From NCBI GenBank assembly GCA_947846985.1, contig CANTUZ010000001.1, positions 71,565,521-71,629,520 on the forward strand: DNA of 64,000 nt, read 5' to 3'. The position numbers and the translations under genes were made by a program. Shown here in pieces: positions 46,537 through 58,545 of this stretch (position 1 is the stretch's first letter; every line of letters starts with the position of its first letter). The notes below the pieces were generated by a model that saw only the letters and a program-made list of their open reading frames with translations, did not search any database and had not been told where the DNA came from. This stretch comes from Fratercula arctica. Lineage: Eukaryota; Chordata; Aves; Charadriiformes; Alcidae.

Positions 46537-49500
46537 CTTCTGATTCTGCATTATTATTTAGTTCCTGCCCTTCCGACTCTCACTGGGGATAAACCTACTG
46601 ACCTCATCAGCAGATGTATTTTTAGATGTATTGTTTCTAGCTAGAAGGTTGCATTGGAGAGGGCTGTTAGCACATGTTACTTTGAATTTGTGCTTTTTAT
46701 TATTCAGAATACAGTTAACTGCAGCCTTCAGTGCCTTTGAAGGGGATGGCCTTGCTGCTCTTCTCTTGCTCTTTCATGGACTTCCTTGACAGATCAAAGT
46801 TATCTCTGTCAATGAAATAGTCTTGGGTTTTTTGATCTGTAACATATTCGATATTGTTAATAACACTGCTAAATAAACAAAATGTTTACCCTGGATTTGA
46901 ATCCCTAAGAAACAGAAGGAAAGACCGCGTAACATGGAAACACACATTTATAATCAGTATTTATTATGCAGCATCACAGAACCATGCATCCTCAGAAGAA
47001 ACACTGACACTGCTCACCTGTCTCATGGGTTGCCTGCACACTTTCTTACTTGAGTGATAATGTTACGTTACAAAAAGTGCCTGGAAAGCTGTGATGCCAG
47101 CTCATTCCTGGACCTCATTCTTCAAATCAAAATTAATTTTGAGATACGTATGTATAGAAATAAAAGGTGGGAAAAGTTAAGAAACTATTATAGATGCCTT
47201 GTTTGTTTAATACTCTTCTGCAACACGGTGGGACGGACCGCTAATAGCTCTCCGTACACCATGCTCTCCCCTTTTCTGCTGGCATTGCTGACTGTAAAAG
47301 CGTGCCCTTAATTTCCCACACAAATGCCACCATGTGGCTGTATCTGTCAGCTGTAGGTTTGGAGGTGTTTTGCGCGGCCACCAAGGCTGCCACTTTGAAA
47401 GGCGTGATGTCTGCATGCCAGGCTCCCCTCTGGTAATGTAATTGTGGCTGCAAAGTTAATGGGAACTAGGAGTAATTTGTTTTAAACCACCAGGAACAGC
47501 AACAGGACAAAAATTGTGACAAAATCCAAAGAGAAGGACACAAAAATCAGTACCCCTGATTTAGAAACTTAGGATTCACTGGGATTCAGCCCTTCATTGT
47601 AATTAACCTTTCTCTGACCTCTGTCCCAGGGTTATTTACTTCTGGTATCTTGAACAGTAAAATAGAGCATTTGTGTGGAATAGGGGCCACTTCAAAATAA
47701 TGAGGGACAGCCCTCAAATAATTAAATTCAACAACAAATTACAAAGTACACTGGCTGATGGCTATGTGGACATATGTGGCCAAACACCTCCCCCTCTTCC
47801 CCTTCAGGGCACAGTCCCCCTGAGCTGGGTGACCCCGTCATCGAGGTTTGAGGTGTGCAGTGTAATGAAAACACATGTGCTTTTGGGCTGTGCTGTAGGA
47901 CACCCCTCTCCTCCAGCTGTCCCAAGGTGTGCGTGGTTTAAAGGCAAGGTGATGGAGGTTGTTTCAGTGGATGCGGTGCCACCTCCTGCTGGCCCAGCCC
48001 TGAGCTCTGGGAGCATCCCAACCCCATCCCTGCTGGAAAAAGTTGCTCCTAGGGCACAGCAGGGGGAAATTGGGTCTGTCTCAAACAGGGAGGATCACCT
48101 ACACGTCTGGCCTGAGTACCAGCCCCCAGCAGCCTTGAAAGGGAGTAAGGAAGCTCCCTGGGCCGCCTCTGCTGCCTCTGCCACATCAGAACTGCCCTGC
48201 ACTCTGTCCAGGACACTCACAGGGCCACTGGGAAAAGCAGCATAATTTTCTGTGCAACTTCACCTCCTTCTCATCGCACCTGTCTGCTGCAGAGAGAAAT
48301 TACCTCGGCTGCTATGTAGATGGTACTATATATAGCCCTAAAGCTTATTGCCTGTACCTATATGGACACCTATTGTGTGGCAGAAATAAACAGCAGAAGA
48401 TAATTAATCCTGTAGCCCCAGTTCCCTCACGAAAATTCAATAAAGAGTTTTCCTTGCTATGTTTTCAGGTAAGAGAAGAGAGAACGATCTTCATTACGAC
48501 TGACAGTCCCCTTCCCTGGAGCAGAAAGGTTTTCCTTTACATCTAGCAGAAAAAATACAGTGTTTTGCACCTGCCTGATGCTGTTGCTATGGCAATTGAA
48601 CTTCACACTTATATTGGAGACAGTGAAGCCCCGGGGAGTATGTACAGAGCAAACACAGCAGCGAGGGGGCTCTGCTGGGGGCTGCTGGGTGGCTCGGGAC
48701 TTTGCTTCACTGTTTCCCCATCTGAAAGATGGGTAATTTAACTTTTTAAACAATTTTGGAATCAACCTCAGTTGAGCAAGTGATGCTGGTTGGGAATCTT
48801 CTTGCCAGCGGGTTGTGTTTGGGCTGCTTGCCCATGCTTCTGGGTGCGTGGGTCTGGGGGAGCTCAGCGTGCCTTTGGGCCACCCCCAGCCCAGGCTGAC
48901 CCAAAACCTTGAGCTGCAGCAGGGCTGCCCCTGTTTGCAGCCCGTCCCCTCTTATGGCTGGAAGCGTGGGTCACGGTTTGGCAGCTGGAGGCTTTTTAAA
49001 GCGCTCACCATTTCCCTCAGTTCCTTCGCTGATGCCTAGATCTTCCCAAGGTATTCTTGTAGGCGGTCCAAATCCACCCCAGTGCACCCAGGGGCCGTGT
49101 CACCGTCACTGCCGTAAGATGCAGGCAATCTACCCCCACTCCCTCGCTTCCCAAATGTCCCAAGCAAATGCGCATTTTGGCTGAGGAATTCCATGCCAGA
49201 TTTAATTCCAGAATGAATTTTCATTGTTCAAACACAATTAACAAACTAGGGAGTGTGTGTGGTGTAATGAGCACCCTGAGCTCCTTCTTGGCTCAGCTAC
49301 GACTTTGTTATGAGAACACCACACACAAGGGTATGACAGATTAATCAGTGATCAGTACCCCACCTCGCCAGGCATTGCATGCATCAAGAAGGAGAGACTT
49401 GCCCTGGAGAGAAATCCCTGTCTATCAGTGTATTTCTGCAAACAAGAGAGGGCTATGATGTGGTGAGAGGGGCAGCTAACAACTGCAGAGTGCTGTGCAC

Positions 49501-52129
49501 TCAATGGAAGAAAGGAAATTCAGTCGTATAAAGTGTTATTCCTGTTAAAAGATAATTTTCTATGGAAAATAAACCTCCAAAGCTCAGAGAAATGTTATAG
49601 GTGAGACATTTCATTAGGAGAGGATGACTGGCTGAAATTAAATACTAATCAAGCAAGCTCTGAAGCAGCATGCTGCGATCTTTAGCCTCTAGGACCTTGA
49701 AGAATTGGTTCTCTTACCATTTCTGCTTCAGGAAGTAAAAAATAGATGATGGAAAAAGTCTTCTGCTTTAAACTACCTACCCTAACTTGGCTAGCCTCTA
49801 ATTACCTTGGGTGAGAGTCATCCTCGTGTACCATTTAATGTCACATTACATCTCATTTAACATGTTTATGTCAGCTGCTTTTTCCAGGTTCCCTTTGTAG
49901 TTAGTGGAGAGACAGTCATTCCTCTCATCTCAAGGCAGACATCTAACCTTGATCTGATGAATCTGACCAGTGCCTGTTCCCCTCCCTGTTTCCCAGGTGG
50001 AGCTGGTGCCACGAGTGGGGATGGGGATTGTCTGAACTGGGCATTTCTAAGCTTAGACGTCACAGGTCGTGCCCTCCCTCCAGGTCAGCAGAGAAGCAGC
50101 GTGGCAGACAGGCAGACAAGGCTGAAACCTGGCAGGAATTACCATGTTTCCCTGAAGGGAGATCGGGCTTGAATGCTTGTGGTAACACAGCATGAGATAA
50201 ACAAAAACAATAAGTAGGATGAGAGGGTGCTGAGCTCTGACGACCCGAGCTACACCGGAGAAAATATTCTTTTGGTTCTTTTCCTGCCATGTTGTTCCTG
50301 CCTAGTAACACAGTCCTCCCTTGCACACTGTCTCTTTCCGTGGGTCTCCACAAAAAAATTCTTCTAGTCACTGATGGAGATTATCACAGAGCAAATAATA
50401 AACTTATCTGACTTTGTAGTTATAACAAAATGAATCCCTCAAATGGCAGGAAGAAGGTAACACGCACAACGGCTGAAGGAAGAGTTTTCCCGACTCCTGT
50501 TGTATTTCAATCAAGCAGGCCACACAGAAAATTTGAATTAGCTCCCACGATATGCCCTGGGAGCAGGGTTGAACCAGAGGTTAGTCTTAATAAAGGATCG
50601 GTCAAGAGTCTGGCTCCTAAGGGACCTGGGTGGGACTGGCATTTGTGAACCTTTGGTGCCCTGACATCAGTACACGCAGCAGGTGAGGACAGACAGGTGG
50701 ACTCAGTCACCACTGCATATTGGAGGAGGCAGACAGGCCAGTGAGGTTTGTGCAAGCGCATTGAGAGAGAGACATGGATTTTTAAAAGAACATTTGACCC
50801 CCCCCCCGCCCCTCTCCCTGAGCTAAGTGTGGCTTATGCTTCACCTTCCATCCGTACACCGGTTTCCCTTCAAAATGAACATATTGTACTCTGCAGAGGC
50901 GGACAATTTGCTGAATTTCATTTCACTCCTTCAATCTGCTTAACGAATAACAATGAGTTTGAAGGTTTCACTGGATTCAAGCGCTGAGCTGAAATTTGCA
51001 TTAATAGGTTTTCAGACCTCACTTGATTTTGGTTCTGCCTGGATTGCCTGCCTCTTGCCTGTCCTTGCATGGCTAAATTCTATGCTGCCAAACTAAACCA
51101 GCCCCTTCATTTTTCCCTAAACGGCAGGAACAAATAGTCCAATAGGATATTCTTCGAAGAGATTTATAACACCAAAAGTTACTGCACGGACAGATTTCAC
51201 TCTTCTGGTAGTTAATATGACTAATTTTTGAATTGGATAATTGCTATATGGTGGTGAATTCATCACTTCAAAACAAAAAGAGGTGTGGGTGTGTTTATGT
51301 GTGTGTGCAGGGCATTAATATGTACCAGTTATCAAAAAAGAGTATATCTTCAGCCTACTACTGACTTTGACTCCTTTCCAAATTGAAGTGGAGAACTCTC
51401 TGTTCTACAAATAGTTGAGGGAACACTTAAAGCCCAGTCAAATGTTGGTGGTCTTTTGGACCCTGTCCACCATTTGTCCTGGGCAGGTGGGTTCTGTTAT
51501 CATTGGCCAGGAAAGGGTAAAGGTCGCTACAGAAAGGACCCAAATACACGTGGCTAGATGCACGACTAGAGTAAAGACACGATATCTGCAATGGAAAAGC
51601 CCATGCTCTGGCAAGGCTAGTTGTGGTCATCCAGGCTGAATCTGCAGTGAAGACATATCGTCAGGGTAAAGGTGGAAACGAATTCTAAAATAATCCTTCT
51701 GCCCTCATAAGTGATTCTTATGATTTCTGGTTATTCTGTCATTTAAATATGCTTAGATAATTTGATAAGTAGAAATACAAGTATTCATAAACCCTTTTAA
51801 TTTATAGATTCTAGCAAATAGATGTTTAGAACTACATTCTTGAGCAATTTAGGACCAGGCTTCAGACCTTTCCAATGGCATGGACTGGCAAGACCAACTT
51901 AGCCACTTGTAGGGTGGAGACGGAAGGGAAGACTTCCATCCTAGGCATTTTCCATGGGGTGCAGGAAATGGTGATGTCTGATGATTACAGGGATATTAGC
52001 CTGCCTTCACTGAAGACTCAAACTTCTCCTAAGAGTTAATCTAAATCCTACAAATCACAAATGACTCCCATTGAACCTGAGTCCTTCAGAGACAAAATAC
52101 AATTTCTTGAGTCTTTCTCATATCCCAGA
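46537..52129. other. Unique sequence, no gene recognised
   Basis: It contains the longest non-repeat ATG frame of the window (47673-48245, plus, 190 codons), which has no recognisable domain and sits in a locally GC-rich, A/T-poor stretch. CTGTTTCCCCATCTGAAAGA at 48711-48730 resembles a MIR core but is too short to call. A C10 run lies near 50798-50807. Confidence 0.5.
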
Positions 52130-52261
52130 GCGACTGTAGAATTGGAAATTTTCAAAACTAGTCCGGACAAGACCTTGAACAATGTTTTGAAGTTAACCTT
52201 GTTTGGAGCAGCAGTTTGGACTAGATGACCTCTAGAAGTCCCCTTCAAGCTAAATTTCCCA
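52130..52261 (+). mobile_element. CR1 LINE 3'-end relic
   Basis: TTGGAAATTTTCAAAACTAG, then GTTTGGAGCAGCAGTTTGGA and CTAGATGACCTCTAGAAGTC reads as the end of a CR1 open frame and its 3' UTR, including the hallmark GGACTAGATGACCTC. It is decayed, with no ATTCTATG tail left. Confidence 0.75.
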
Positions 52262-52364
52262 GTTAATCCATCTTTCTCTGCTGGGGATTCTCCGCAGACA
52301 GTTTCCATCTTTCCTGAAGCACATACTCAGACATTGAACTACAGCCGGGCTTTGAACAAAAGTT

Positions 52365-52720
52365 ATTTTGGATGTTTTATAACCCTGTTCGTATATCTCA
52401 GTATTATCTTCATATAACAGTTTAGCCTCATAGTCAGCCTATGATGGATGAATCGCAACCCCTACATCCCTTCCTGCACAACAACTACTGAATTTTCCCC
52501 CACCCAGTAGGTCTCTAGTTGATTATTTTTGTATACCTGAACTAACTTGCATTTATCTCACTGAGTTTTGTGCTATTTTTTCAGCCTACATCTCCTGTTT
52601 GTCGAGATAATTTTGAATTCTAACCCTGTCTTTTGATGTAGTTTCACATCAAAGTCCCCTCAAAGCTTGGTATTTACAGATTAAATAACCAGGAGGTTAT
52701 TAAACACTTCCTGATCTCTC
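52365..52720 (-). mobile_element. Ancient CR1 RT-region relic
   Basis: In reverse orientation it contains CATATAACAGTTTAGCCTCA (52413), GGTCTCTAGTTGATTATTTT (52510), AACTTGCATTTATCTCACTG (52544), GTCGAGATAATTTTGAATTC (52602) directly continued by TAACCCTGTCTTTTGATGTA (52622), and AAAGCTTGGTATTTACAGAT (52662). These match an old amniote CR1 in the order expected from 3' to 5'. It is inserted opposite to the relic ending at 52261, so two events are implied. Confidence 0.7.
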
Positions 52721-53631
52721 TCTCTGTTGCACCTACGTCTTACAAACAGGCTACAGAGGAAACATGAAAGACCAAAGGAAGATATTCTTTTGCTCTTGGA
52801 TACTACTTCTAAGCTACATTTTCACTGAGAAAAACAAAATCCTCGGTTATGGCCAATCCCCAAACAAAGGCAGTGTCATGCTCCGGATCATGAGGCAGTT
52901 GAAATCCTACCAGGGTGAAGGGTCATATCCTGAACCAAGCCAGCTGACACACTTGAGGAGCACATTCCCCGGCTGAAGGGCATGGTGCAGAAGGAGCGGC
53001 ATGCCCGCCAGGGGATAAGCCTGGCACTTGCAGCACAGTGCTGAGAACCATGCATTAACATCTTCTGTCGAGCTGCTGCCTTCCTTCAGAGAGCCACGCT
53101 GCCTACCTCCTCACGCTGAAGGGTGTCTCGGCCATCTCTGTGTCTCAGGCCCATGGCTTATTGGCCTAATGTTTTTATTCCACCCGCGCAGAAGAGCATC
53201 TGCACAGTTGTTTCATATTAACCAATGTGTGGTTCATTCACAGTCATAGGAGCCATCTGTGCTAAGTCCCATTTTGACTGCTCTTCTGATGCTTCTAAGA
53301 GTAGCCTTGATCTCCCTGTTTTTCATATATTATAGAGCCCTCAAGACTGTACAGCACATTTATTAAGTGAACAGAATTTGTTCTGCACTGATTGCACTCT
53401 CTGGGAATGTAGCTCTGGAGCTAAATGCTTTTGCCATGCACAGATGTCAAGCCCCATAAGGCTACCATGAGCCAGACGTGCAAATGTCACCAGTCTGTTA
53501 AACTGGGGATGGAGGGAAGTTTACATGATTATCTCCAATTAACTGGAAATGTGAGAAGTATTTCTTTATAAAGAACTTTCAGACTTTTTCTTTGTTGGCT
53601 ACAGCTCTTCCCATCTGAATGGCTGGGCATA
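52721..53631. other. Unique sequence, no gene seen
   Basis: No repeat or coding domain is recognised. Confidence 0.55.
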
Positions 53632-53850
53632 ATCATAGAATCCCAGAATACCAGGTTGGAAGGGACCTCAAGCATCATCTGGTCCAACCTTTCTTGCAAA
53701 AACACAGTCTAGACAAGATGGTCCAACACCCTGTCCAGCTGAGTCTTAAAATTGTCCAATGTTGGGCAATCCATCACTTCCCTGGGGAGATTATTCCAAT
53801 GGCTGACGTGTTCTCATTGTGAAAAATTTTCCTCTTGCAATGAGGCACAA
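53632..53850 (-). mobile_element. CR1 LINE 3'-end, older subfamily
   Basis: Starts with AATCATAGAATCCCAGAATA, then CAGGTTGGAAGGGACCTCAA, GCATCATCTGGTCCAACCTT, and later CACTTCCCTGGGGAGATTAT with TTCCAATGGCTGACG. This is the reversed CR1 3' UTR and the codons for the N-R-L-P-x-E-V region. It is more diverged than the copy at 17985, and the left tail is a decayed ATTCTATG-type repeat. Confidence 0.88.
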
Positions 53851-55110
53851 AGTCCTGAAAACAGATCTGTAACCTTAGCTTTGCAAGGACCCAAGGGCTG
53901 GACCACCTCTGCGCAAAGCACTCCTTTGGAGAATACAAATAAATCTGCCATAAACTTGAATCGTGTCAGTGACTCTAGACAGTATTCTGTACACACAGTC
54001 AACCCATCACCATGTGGGGTGATGAGTCAGGAACTAGCAGTTTACTTCCAGGATGATACTTCTGGCCCTGAGCTGATTCCCTCACTGCTGGTTGGGGGTT
54101 TCTACACCAAACTCCAAGTTTCAAGAAGCTTCTTTGTTGCAGTCCCACAAAAGTTCATGAAGTTAACTTGGCACAGACGCAGCATAAAAATGAATATATG
54201 TTGCTGGATATGGGATGGACTGTTGAGGAGAGCAGAATGGGTATTTCTGCCCCTTGATGTTTCTTCTCTATAAGCCAGATAAGCTACCTGTGGAGAAAGG
54301 AAACCTAGCTGGACAAAAACTATTTCGTAATTAAACAATTAAATTGAAAATATTGCTTACAGTGCTTTAGTCCCCGTGGCAGGGTGCCTATTCTCTTGCT
54401 ATTTTCTCCTTCTTCCAGAACTGGACTGGAGGCTAGGGAGGCAGTTTCTCCCAACACACCCTATCTGCAGAGGTCTGAAAGGGCAGCTCACATCAGAGGA
54501 GGTCCTGGTGTAGACTCAGAGCCAACTTTTCCTGTGGAGCAATGGACCTCCTGCTTTCCCCTGTGTCCTGTCTTCCCTCTGATCCTCTGCCAGGCTGTAG
54601 CTCTTCCAGCTACGGTCTTCCACTAAGCTCATTCCACTAGAGAATAAGTCAGATCATTCCTGTTCTCCCAGACTCTCTTGTATTAGTAGCAATAGGCCGA
54701 ATTTCAAATATGTGTGTAATAGAAAGACATATAACTCCTACTTCTGCATTAGCTCAGTTCACTGTAGAAATCCAGTTTGTGTATCCAAGTACAGACTTAG
54801 ATGTTCAAATAGCAGACTCCACAAAGCCTTTATGTGGAAACTGTGATGCATAAACCTACATGACTAATGTCAGGTGTATTTTTTACTCAGAAATCACATG
54901 TTTTCTCTCAGAGATAAGAGCTCTTTGAATAACTGATAGGGTAGATTTATCAGTGTGGAGATGATATGGACAAGTACAAATTCTGCTTTTCATGCCTGAG
55001 CCAGCTGCAAGGATTTTCCTGGGTGGCTCTCAGGGTAAGGCCTCCAGAAGGTATCTGCACTGCTGAACTGGTGTGTACCAAAGCCCATGTGTCCATATGT
55101 GCACCCTTAC
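53851..55110. other. Unique sequence with one possible terminal exon
   Basis: Near 54510-54630 the minus strand has an open frame of about 35 codons after AATGAGCTTAG that ends in TGA. Its entry phase would suit the exon-like segment at 55111-55194. Nothing else supports it. Confidence 0.3.
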
Positions 55111-55194
55111 TGAGAACTTTTTGGGGGAGATTCAGCTCATCTAACATGTTCGTAATTGTAGGTGTCTTCATCTGAACTAATCGCTCTGAACTCC
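55111..55194 (-). other. Exon-like open segment, 84 bases
   Basis: On the minus strand an acceptor-like ATTATAAAAG precedes, and the donor-like GTAAGG follows (GT at 55110-55109). One frame is open with phase 1 at both ends, giving MKTPTITNMLDELNLPQKV. The pyrimidine tract is weak. I do not recognise the protein. The phases match the segment at 55501-55650 but could agree by chance. Confidence 0.2.
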
Positions 55195-55500
55195 CTTTTA
55201 TAATCAATGGAGTGAAATAGGCAATTTTAGGCTGTGACTCATCTGACATATCTTAAGATCTACTTTAGGATTAAGTGAATCACACTTTAGAGCTGTTCTT
55301 TTTCTTTTTCTTTTTTTTTTTTTTCTCTTAAGGCAGCTAGGAATACTAAATTGAGCAGAGATATCTACACAGCTCCCTCCCCTTTTTCCCTAGAATACAC
55401 ACAGATCACAAGAGCATCAGTGCCTCTGAATCCATAAGCTTTGCTTCATCTTTTTCATACACCCAGTTTATGGTCTGGTCACTGCTTTGCCATGACTTAC

Positions 55501-55650
55501 AATATATTCGCCAGTGAAGTTCTTCAGGAGTGATTCCACAACACTCTCTTCCTACATCTCCCCATTGTTCTGCAGGCATTTCCTCCCTGTACTGCCAGGG
55601 AGCTGAGCAGGACATCATAATATCTCCTGTGCCTTGTGAATGTCTGCAGC
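55501..55650 (-). other. Exon-like open segment, 150 bases
   Basis: On the minus strand AAATGTTTCTTGCAG forms a good acceptor and GTAAGT (55500-55495) is a perfect donor consensus. The 150 bases (50 codons) are open, entering and leaving in phase 1, and encode a Trp/Cys-containing peptide with MPAEQWGDVGRECCG and ITPEELHWRIY. I do not recognise the family. Of the minus-strand segments in this area it has the best splice signals. It could still be chance, as perfect donors are expected every few kilobases. Confidence 0.28.
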
Positions 55651-56440
55651 CTGCAAGAAACATTTTTATTAGCCTAGGACTGCCTTCTACTCCACGTTTT
55701 CAGGGTGTCCAGCTAACACATAGTTAGGCGTCAGTTAAGGACAATCCCGTCCTCAAGCTGAACAGGAAGAATACAGCAAACACGGTAGTTTTGGGAGAAG
55801 AAGCCATATTTCAAAGTCACATTCTGCGTGAGACCGATCCCAAGTAAGCTCTGCAGACTGCAGGAGGAGCATCCTGGCGGAGAGCTCATTTATTGGCACC
55901 TGCAAGAGACCGTGAGGGGGGCCTGTGTGTGCCATTAGTGTTCCCAGCACAAGCTGAGAATCACATTTTCTTGAACCTCGCTAGAATTTCAAGTATATCT
56001 GCAATGCTGATTACCCGTAGATATGTTACTTCTGTAATACCATTGCCAAATTCCCCCAGCAAGGCCTCAACTAGTGGCTTGCATCACTATATCATTTATC
56101 CAGATACCGGAGGCCAACTGGGTTCCAGATAGCTATAATGACTTTTTTTTTTTTTTGCATTGGTGTGGCTTTGGGGTGATAGATGCCTGGGGCAAGCTTG
56201 TGATAGAGATCCAGAGGAATTTGTTCCCTCCTGCAGAAATTCTGGAGCCAGACTACGACCCCATTGTGGTGTGTGAATTTGCTTCCTCCTGAAGAGCTGC
56301 TTTGCAGGTGGGATAAAGAGGCAATCACAGCATGCACCATGCTGTGCGAATACGTGATACCCTCTGCTCTTGGAGATCCCTGAGCATCACTGCAAGTCCT
56401 AAAGTGTAACTTTCCCCATCAGCCTCTCTGCATGAGGGCT

Positions 56441-56750
56441 TCAGCTGCAACTGGGAAGCTTGGGTTGTTTCACCCTGCTGCGAGATGCTGATCTGAGCAG
56501 TGCAGAGGGCTGTCGAACCATCACTCTAATGTGAGGCAACAATTTCCATCTTTCAGAGCTGCGGAGAGCAGAAGGCAGTATCCATTGCTGCTGTGCCAAC
56601 TGCTGAGCAAAGAGATCATCCCTCATGCCGAGAAAGGTTCTGCTTTTACATCCACTGCGCAAGGGTGCCTGCGGTAGCTCCCCGGACTGCACATCGATCC
56701 CACAAACTGGGATGTGGAGGGGTCTGTCCTGAGCAATAAATTGATTCGGT
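56441..56750 (-). other. Exon-like open segment ending in a stop, CpG-enriched
   Basis: On the minus strand ATTATCCCTTTTCCATCCAG is a strong acceptor directly before an open frame that runs 103 codons to a TGA. A donor-like AGGGTGAAA at about 56474 would make it internal instead. I count 9 CpG within 277 bases against about one per several hundred outside, which fits a constrained segment. The peptide includes PVCGIDVQSGELPQAPLRSG and DDLFAQQLAQQQW. No family was recognised. Confidence 0.28.
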
Positions 56751-56870
56751 CTGGATGGAAAAGGGATAATCACACAGGCAGCATCAGAGAAATGCTCTGC
56801 TGACAGACACCCTCTTTTCCCCAAATGACAAAATTAGAAGATGTAGGAAAGCATGGGGCGGGATGCCCTT

Positions 56871-56903
56871 TCCAAGGGACGTCCAAGGGACATCCAAGGG
56901 ACT
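56871..56903 (+). repeat. Small 11-bp tandem repeat, 3 units
   Basis: TCCAAGGGACG, TCCAAGGGACA and TCCAAGGGACT follow each other with only the last base changing. Confidence 0.85.
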
Positions 56904-58454
56904 TAGGATCACAACGTTCATTTACCTGACTGGGATTTTTCACTCTAATATCATGTAGGAGCTTTTGACATCTGACATGCTCTTCTAATCCTCCAGTCGC
57001 TTCCCATATTTCTTACTACTTGGTGGTGGGTTTTTTTTGTTTTTTTTTTTTTTAAGATGGAAGCAGCTATGGTCTAAAACACTTTTGGAGAAAGGGGAAG
57101 AAATAAAAGCAGGGGGACAGATTGCAATCTATTGCTAGTTTCAGAAAAAACAGCAGTTCTATTACTGAAAAGGAATCTGTAGTGCAATATTAAAAGATAA
57201 ATTTCTTTGAGAAAGAAATTACACTAAGAGGGATGAATATTCTATTGCATATGTGAGATTGGTGTTCATCCAGGAGAAAAAAGGACCTTTTATAAGGTCA
57301 TATGAAACATTTTCAACAGCAGAAAATGTTACCCATTTACATTCCACAGTTTTTTCTTCTTTTAAATATTTTCTAGTGCAGAGAATGGTTTCAGGCTAAG
57401 AGAACTCATTCACCAGAATTACTTTTCTTTTTGGTTTGCACACTAAGTATAGGCAAAGGTGTAGCTCTGCTATCTGCTAAATCTGAGCAGTATTTCACAA
57501 CAAAAGCAGCCCAACTGAAACAAATAGTCCCCTTTGTGGAGGAAGAGATAATTCAGTGAAAAAGTGGCAGAGCTCTAACAAAAGGCTCAGTCCTGAGAGA
57601 TACTTAGCAGTCTGGCAGTGATCCACCGTGGCCCACAGTTTGAAAACTGCAGACCTAACTGTGTCCGTACAGTCAAGCACTTATTTGGACATAATGCAAG
57701 AGCAAAACACCCCAGATCCTGCAGGATATAGGCCCAAATGAGAAGAAGAAATAACCTGAGGACAGCTTCTGGGGATGACAGAGGTTTGAGAAATGCAAAG
57801 ACAGCTGGTGAGGTAAAAAAGTTGACCTCAAGAAGTACCCAATTTATGTGCAATTGGCGTGTGAGCCAGAGAGTTTTTTAATAGATAATGACTGATGAGG
57901 TACGAACCAGCTGGTATGCTGTTCTTCATCTTTAGATATAGGCTAGAAGCAATTAAAGTTAATCCTATTATACATGCTACATAGAAGATTTCGGAGCCAA
58001 AAAGATTGCTTGGCACTTGCTGTAAATTCTCTTTCTCTCCTTTTTTGGGGGAGAGTCAGGATATTCCTTATCTTCTTTTAAAAATTAACACCCTGAAGTT
58101 TTCATATTCTTGCAGATTCTGGAATTTTTCTTTCTGACTTCAGTGTATTAGATGCTATGTCTTGAATTCCCTGCTGGATTTGAAAACGATGACAACAACA
58201 ACAATGATATTTGAAATCCAATAGTTCATTTTTTCAGGGATACGTCTCACTGTCTATTTCTGGAACTTTTAAATTCTCTGATTTTTTAAATTAATTCCTA
58301 TCTCGGTAAAAATGGAATGATAACTGCAAAGAATTACAAGAGTAACCCATATCCACATAAGCCTATCTGAATTTTTAAATTCATTGGCCATTTAAGTAAG
58401 CTGCTTTCAGTGACCATTGACTACTTATTGCTTTACAAACATTAAAAAATTACC
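56904..58454. other. AT-rich unique sequence, no gene seen
   Basis: A T8-G-T14 run lies at about 57032-57054. No domain or repeat is recognised. Confidence 0.55.
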
Positions 58455-58545
58455 ATTTTGGGTCAGACCTGTGTGGACAGCAATTATTCCCCAAGAGCGG
58501 CTAATCCTGGATGCCTTGGGAGGACAACCAGGACATATTGGCCAT
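58455..58545 (-). mobile_element. Short ancient CR1 3'-end relic
   Basis: CATTTTGGGTCAGACCTGTG, then GAGCGGCTAATCCTGGATGC reads like the GGGTCAGACC..GTGGCCAATACCAGATGC end of the old CR1 type also seen at 38925. It is short, so the call is weak. Immediately right, minus-strand TCCATTTTTCTCCAG precedes a 45-codon open frame (58501-58638) that runs into this relic and stops. That overlap argues against it being an exon. Confidence 0.4.

Noticed and set aside
48705..48740. MIR-like core CTGTTTCCCCATCTGAAAGA
   Set aside because: Too short and isolated to call an element.
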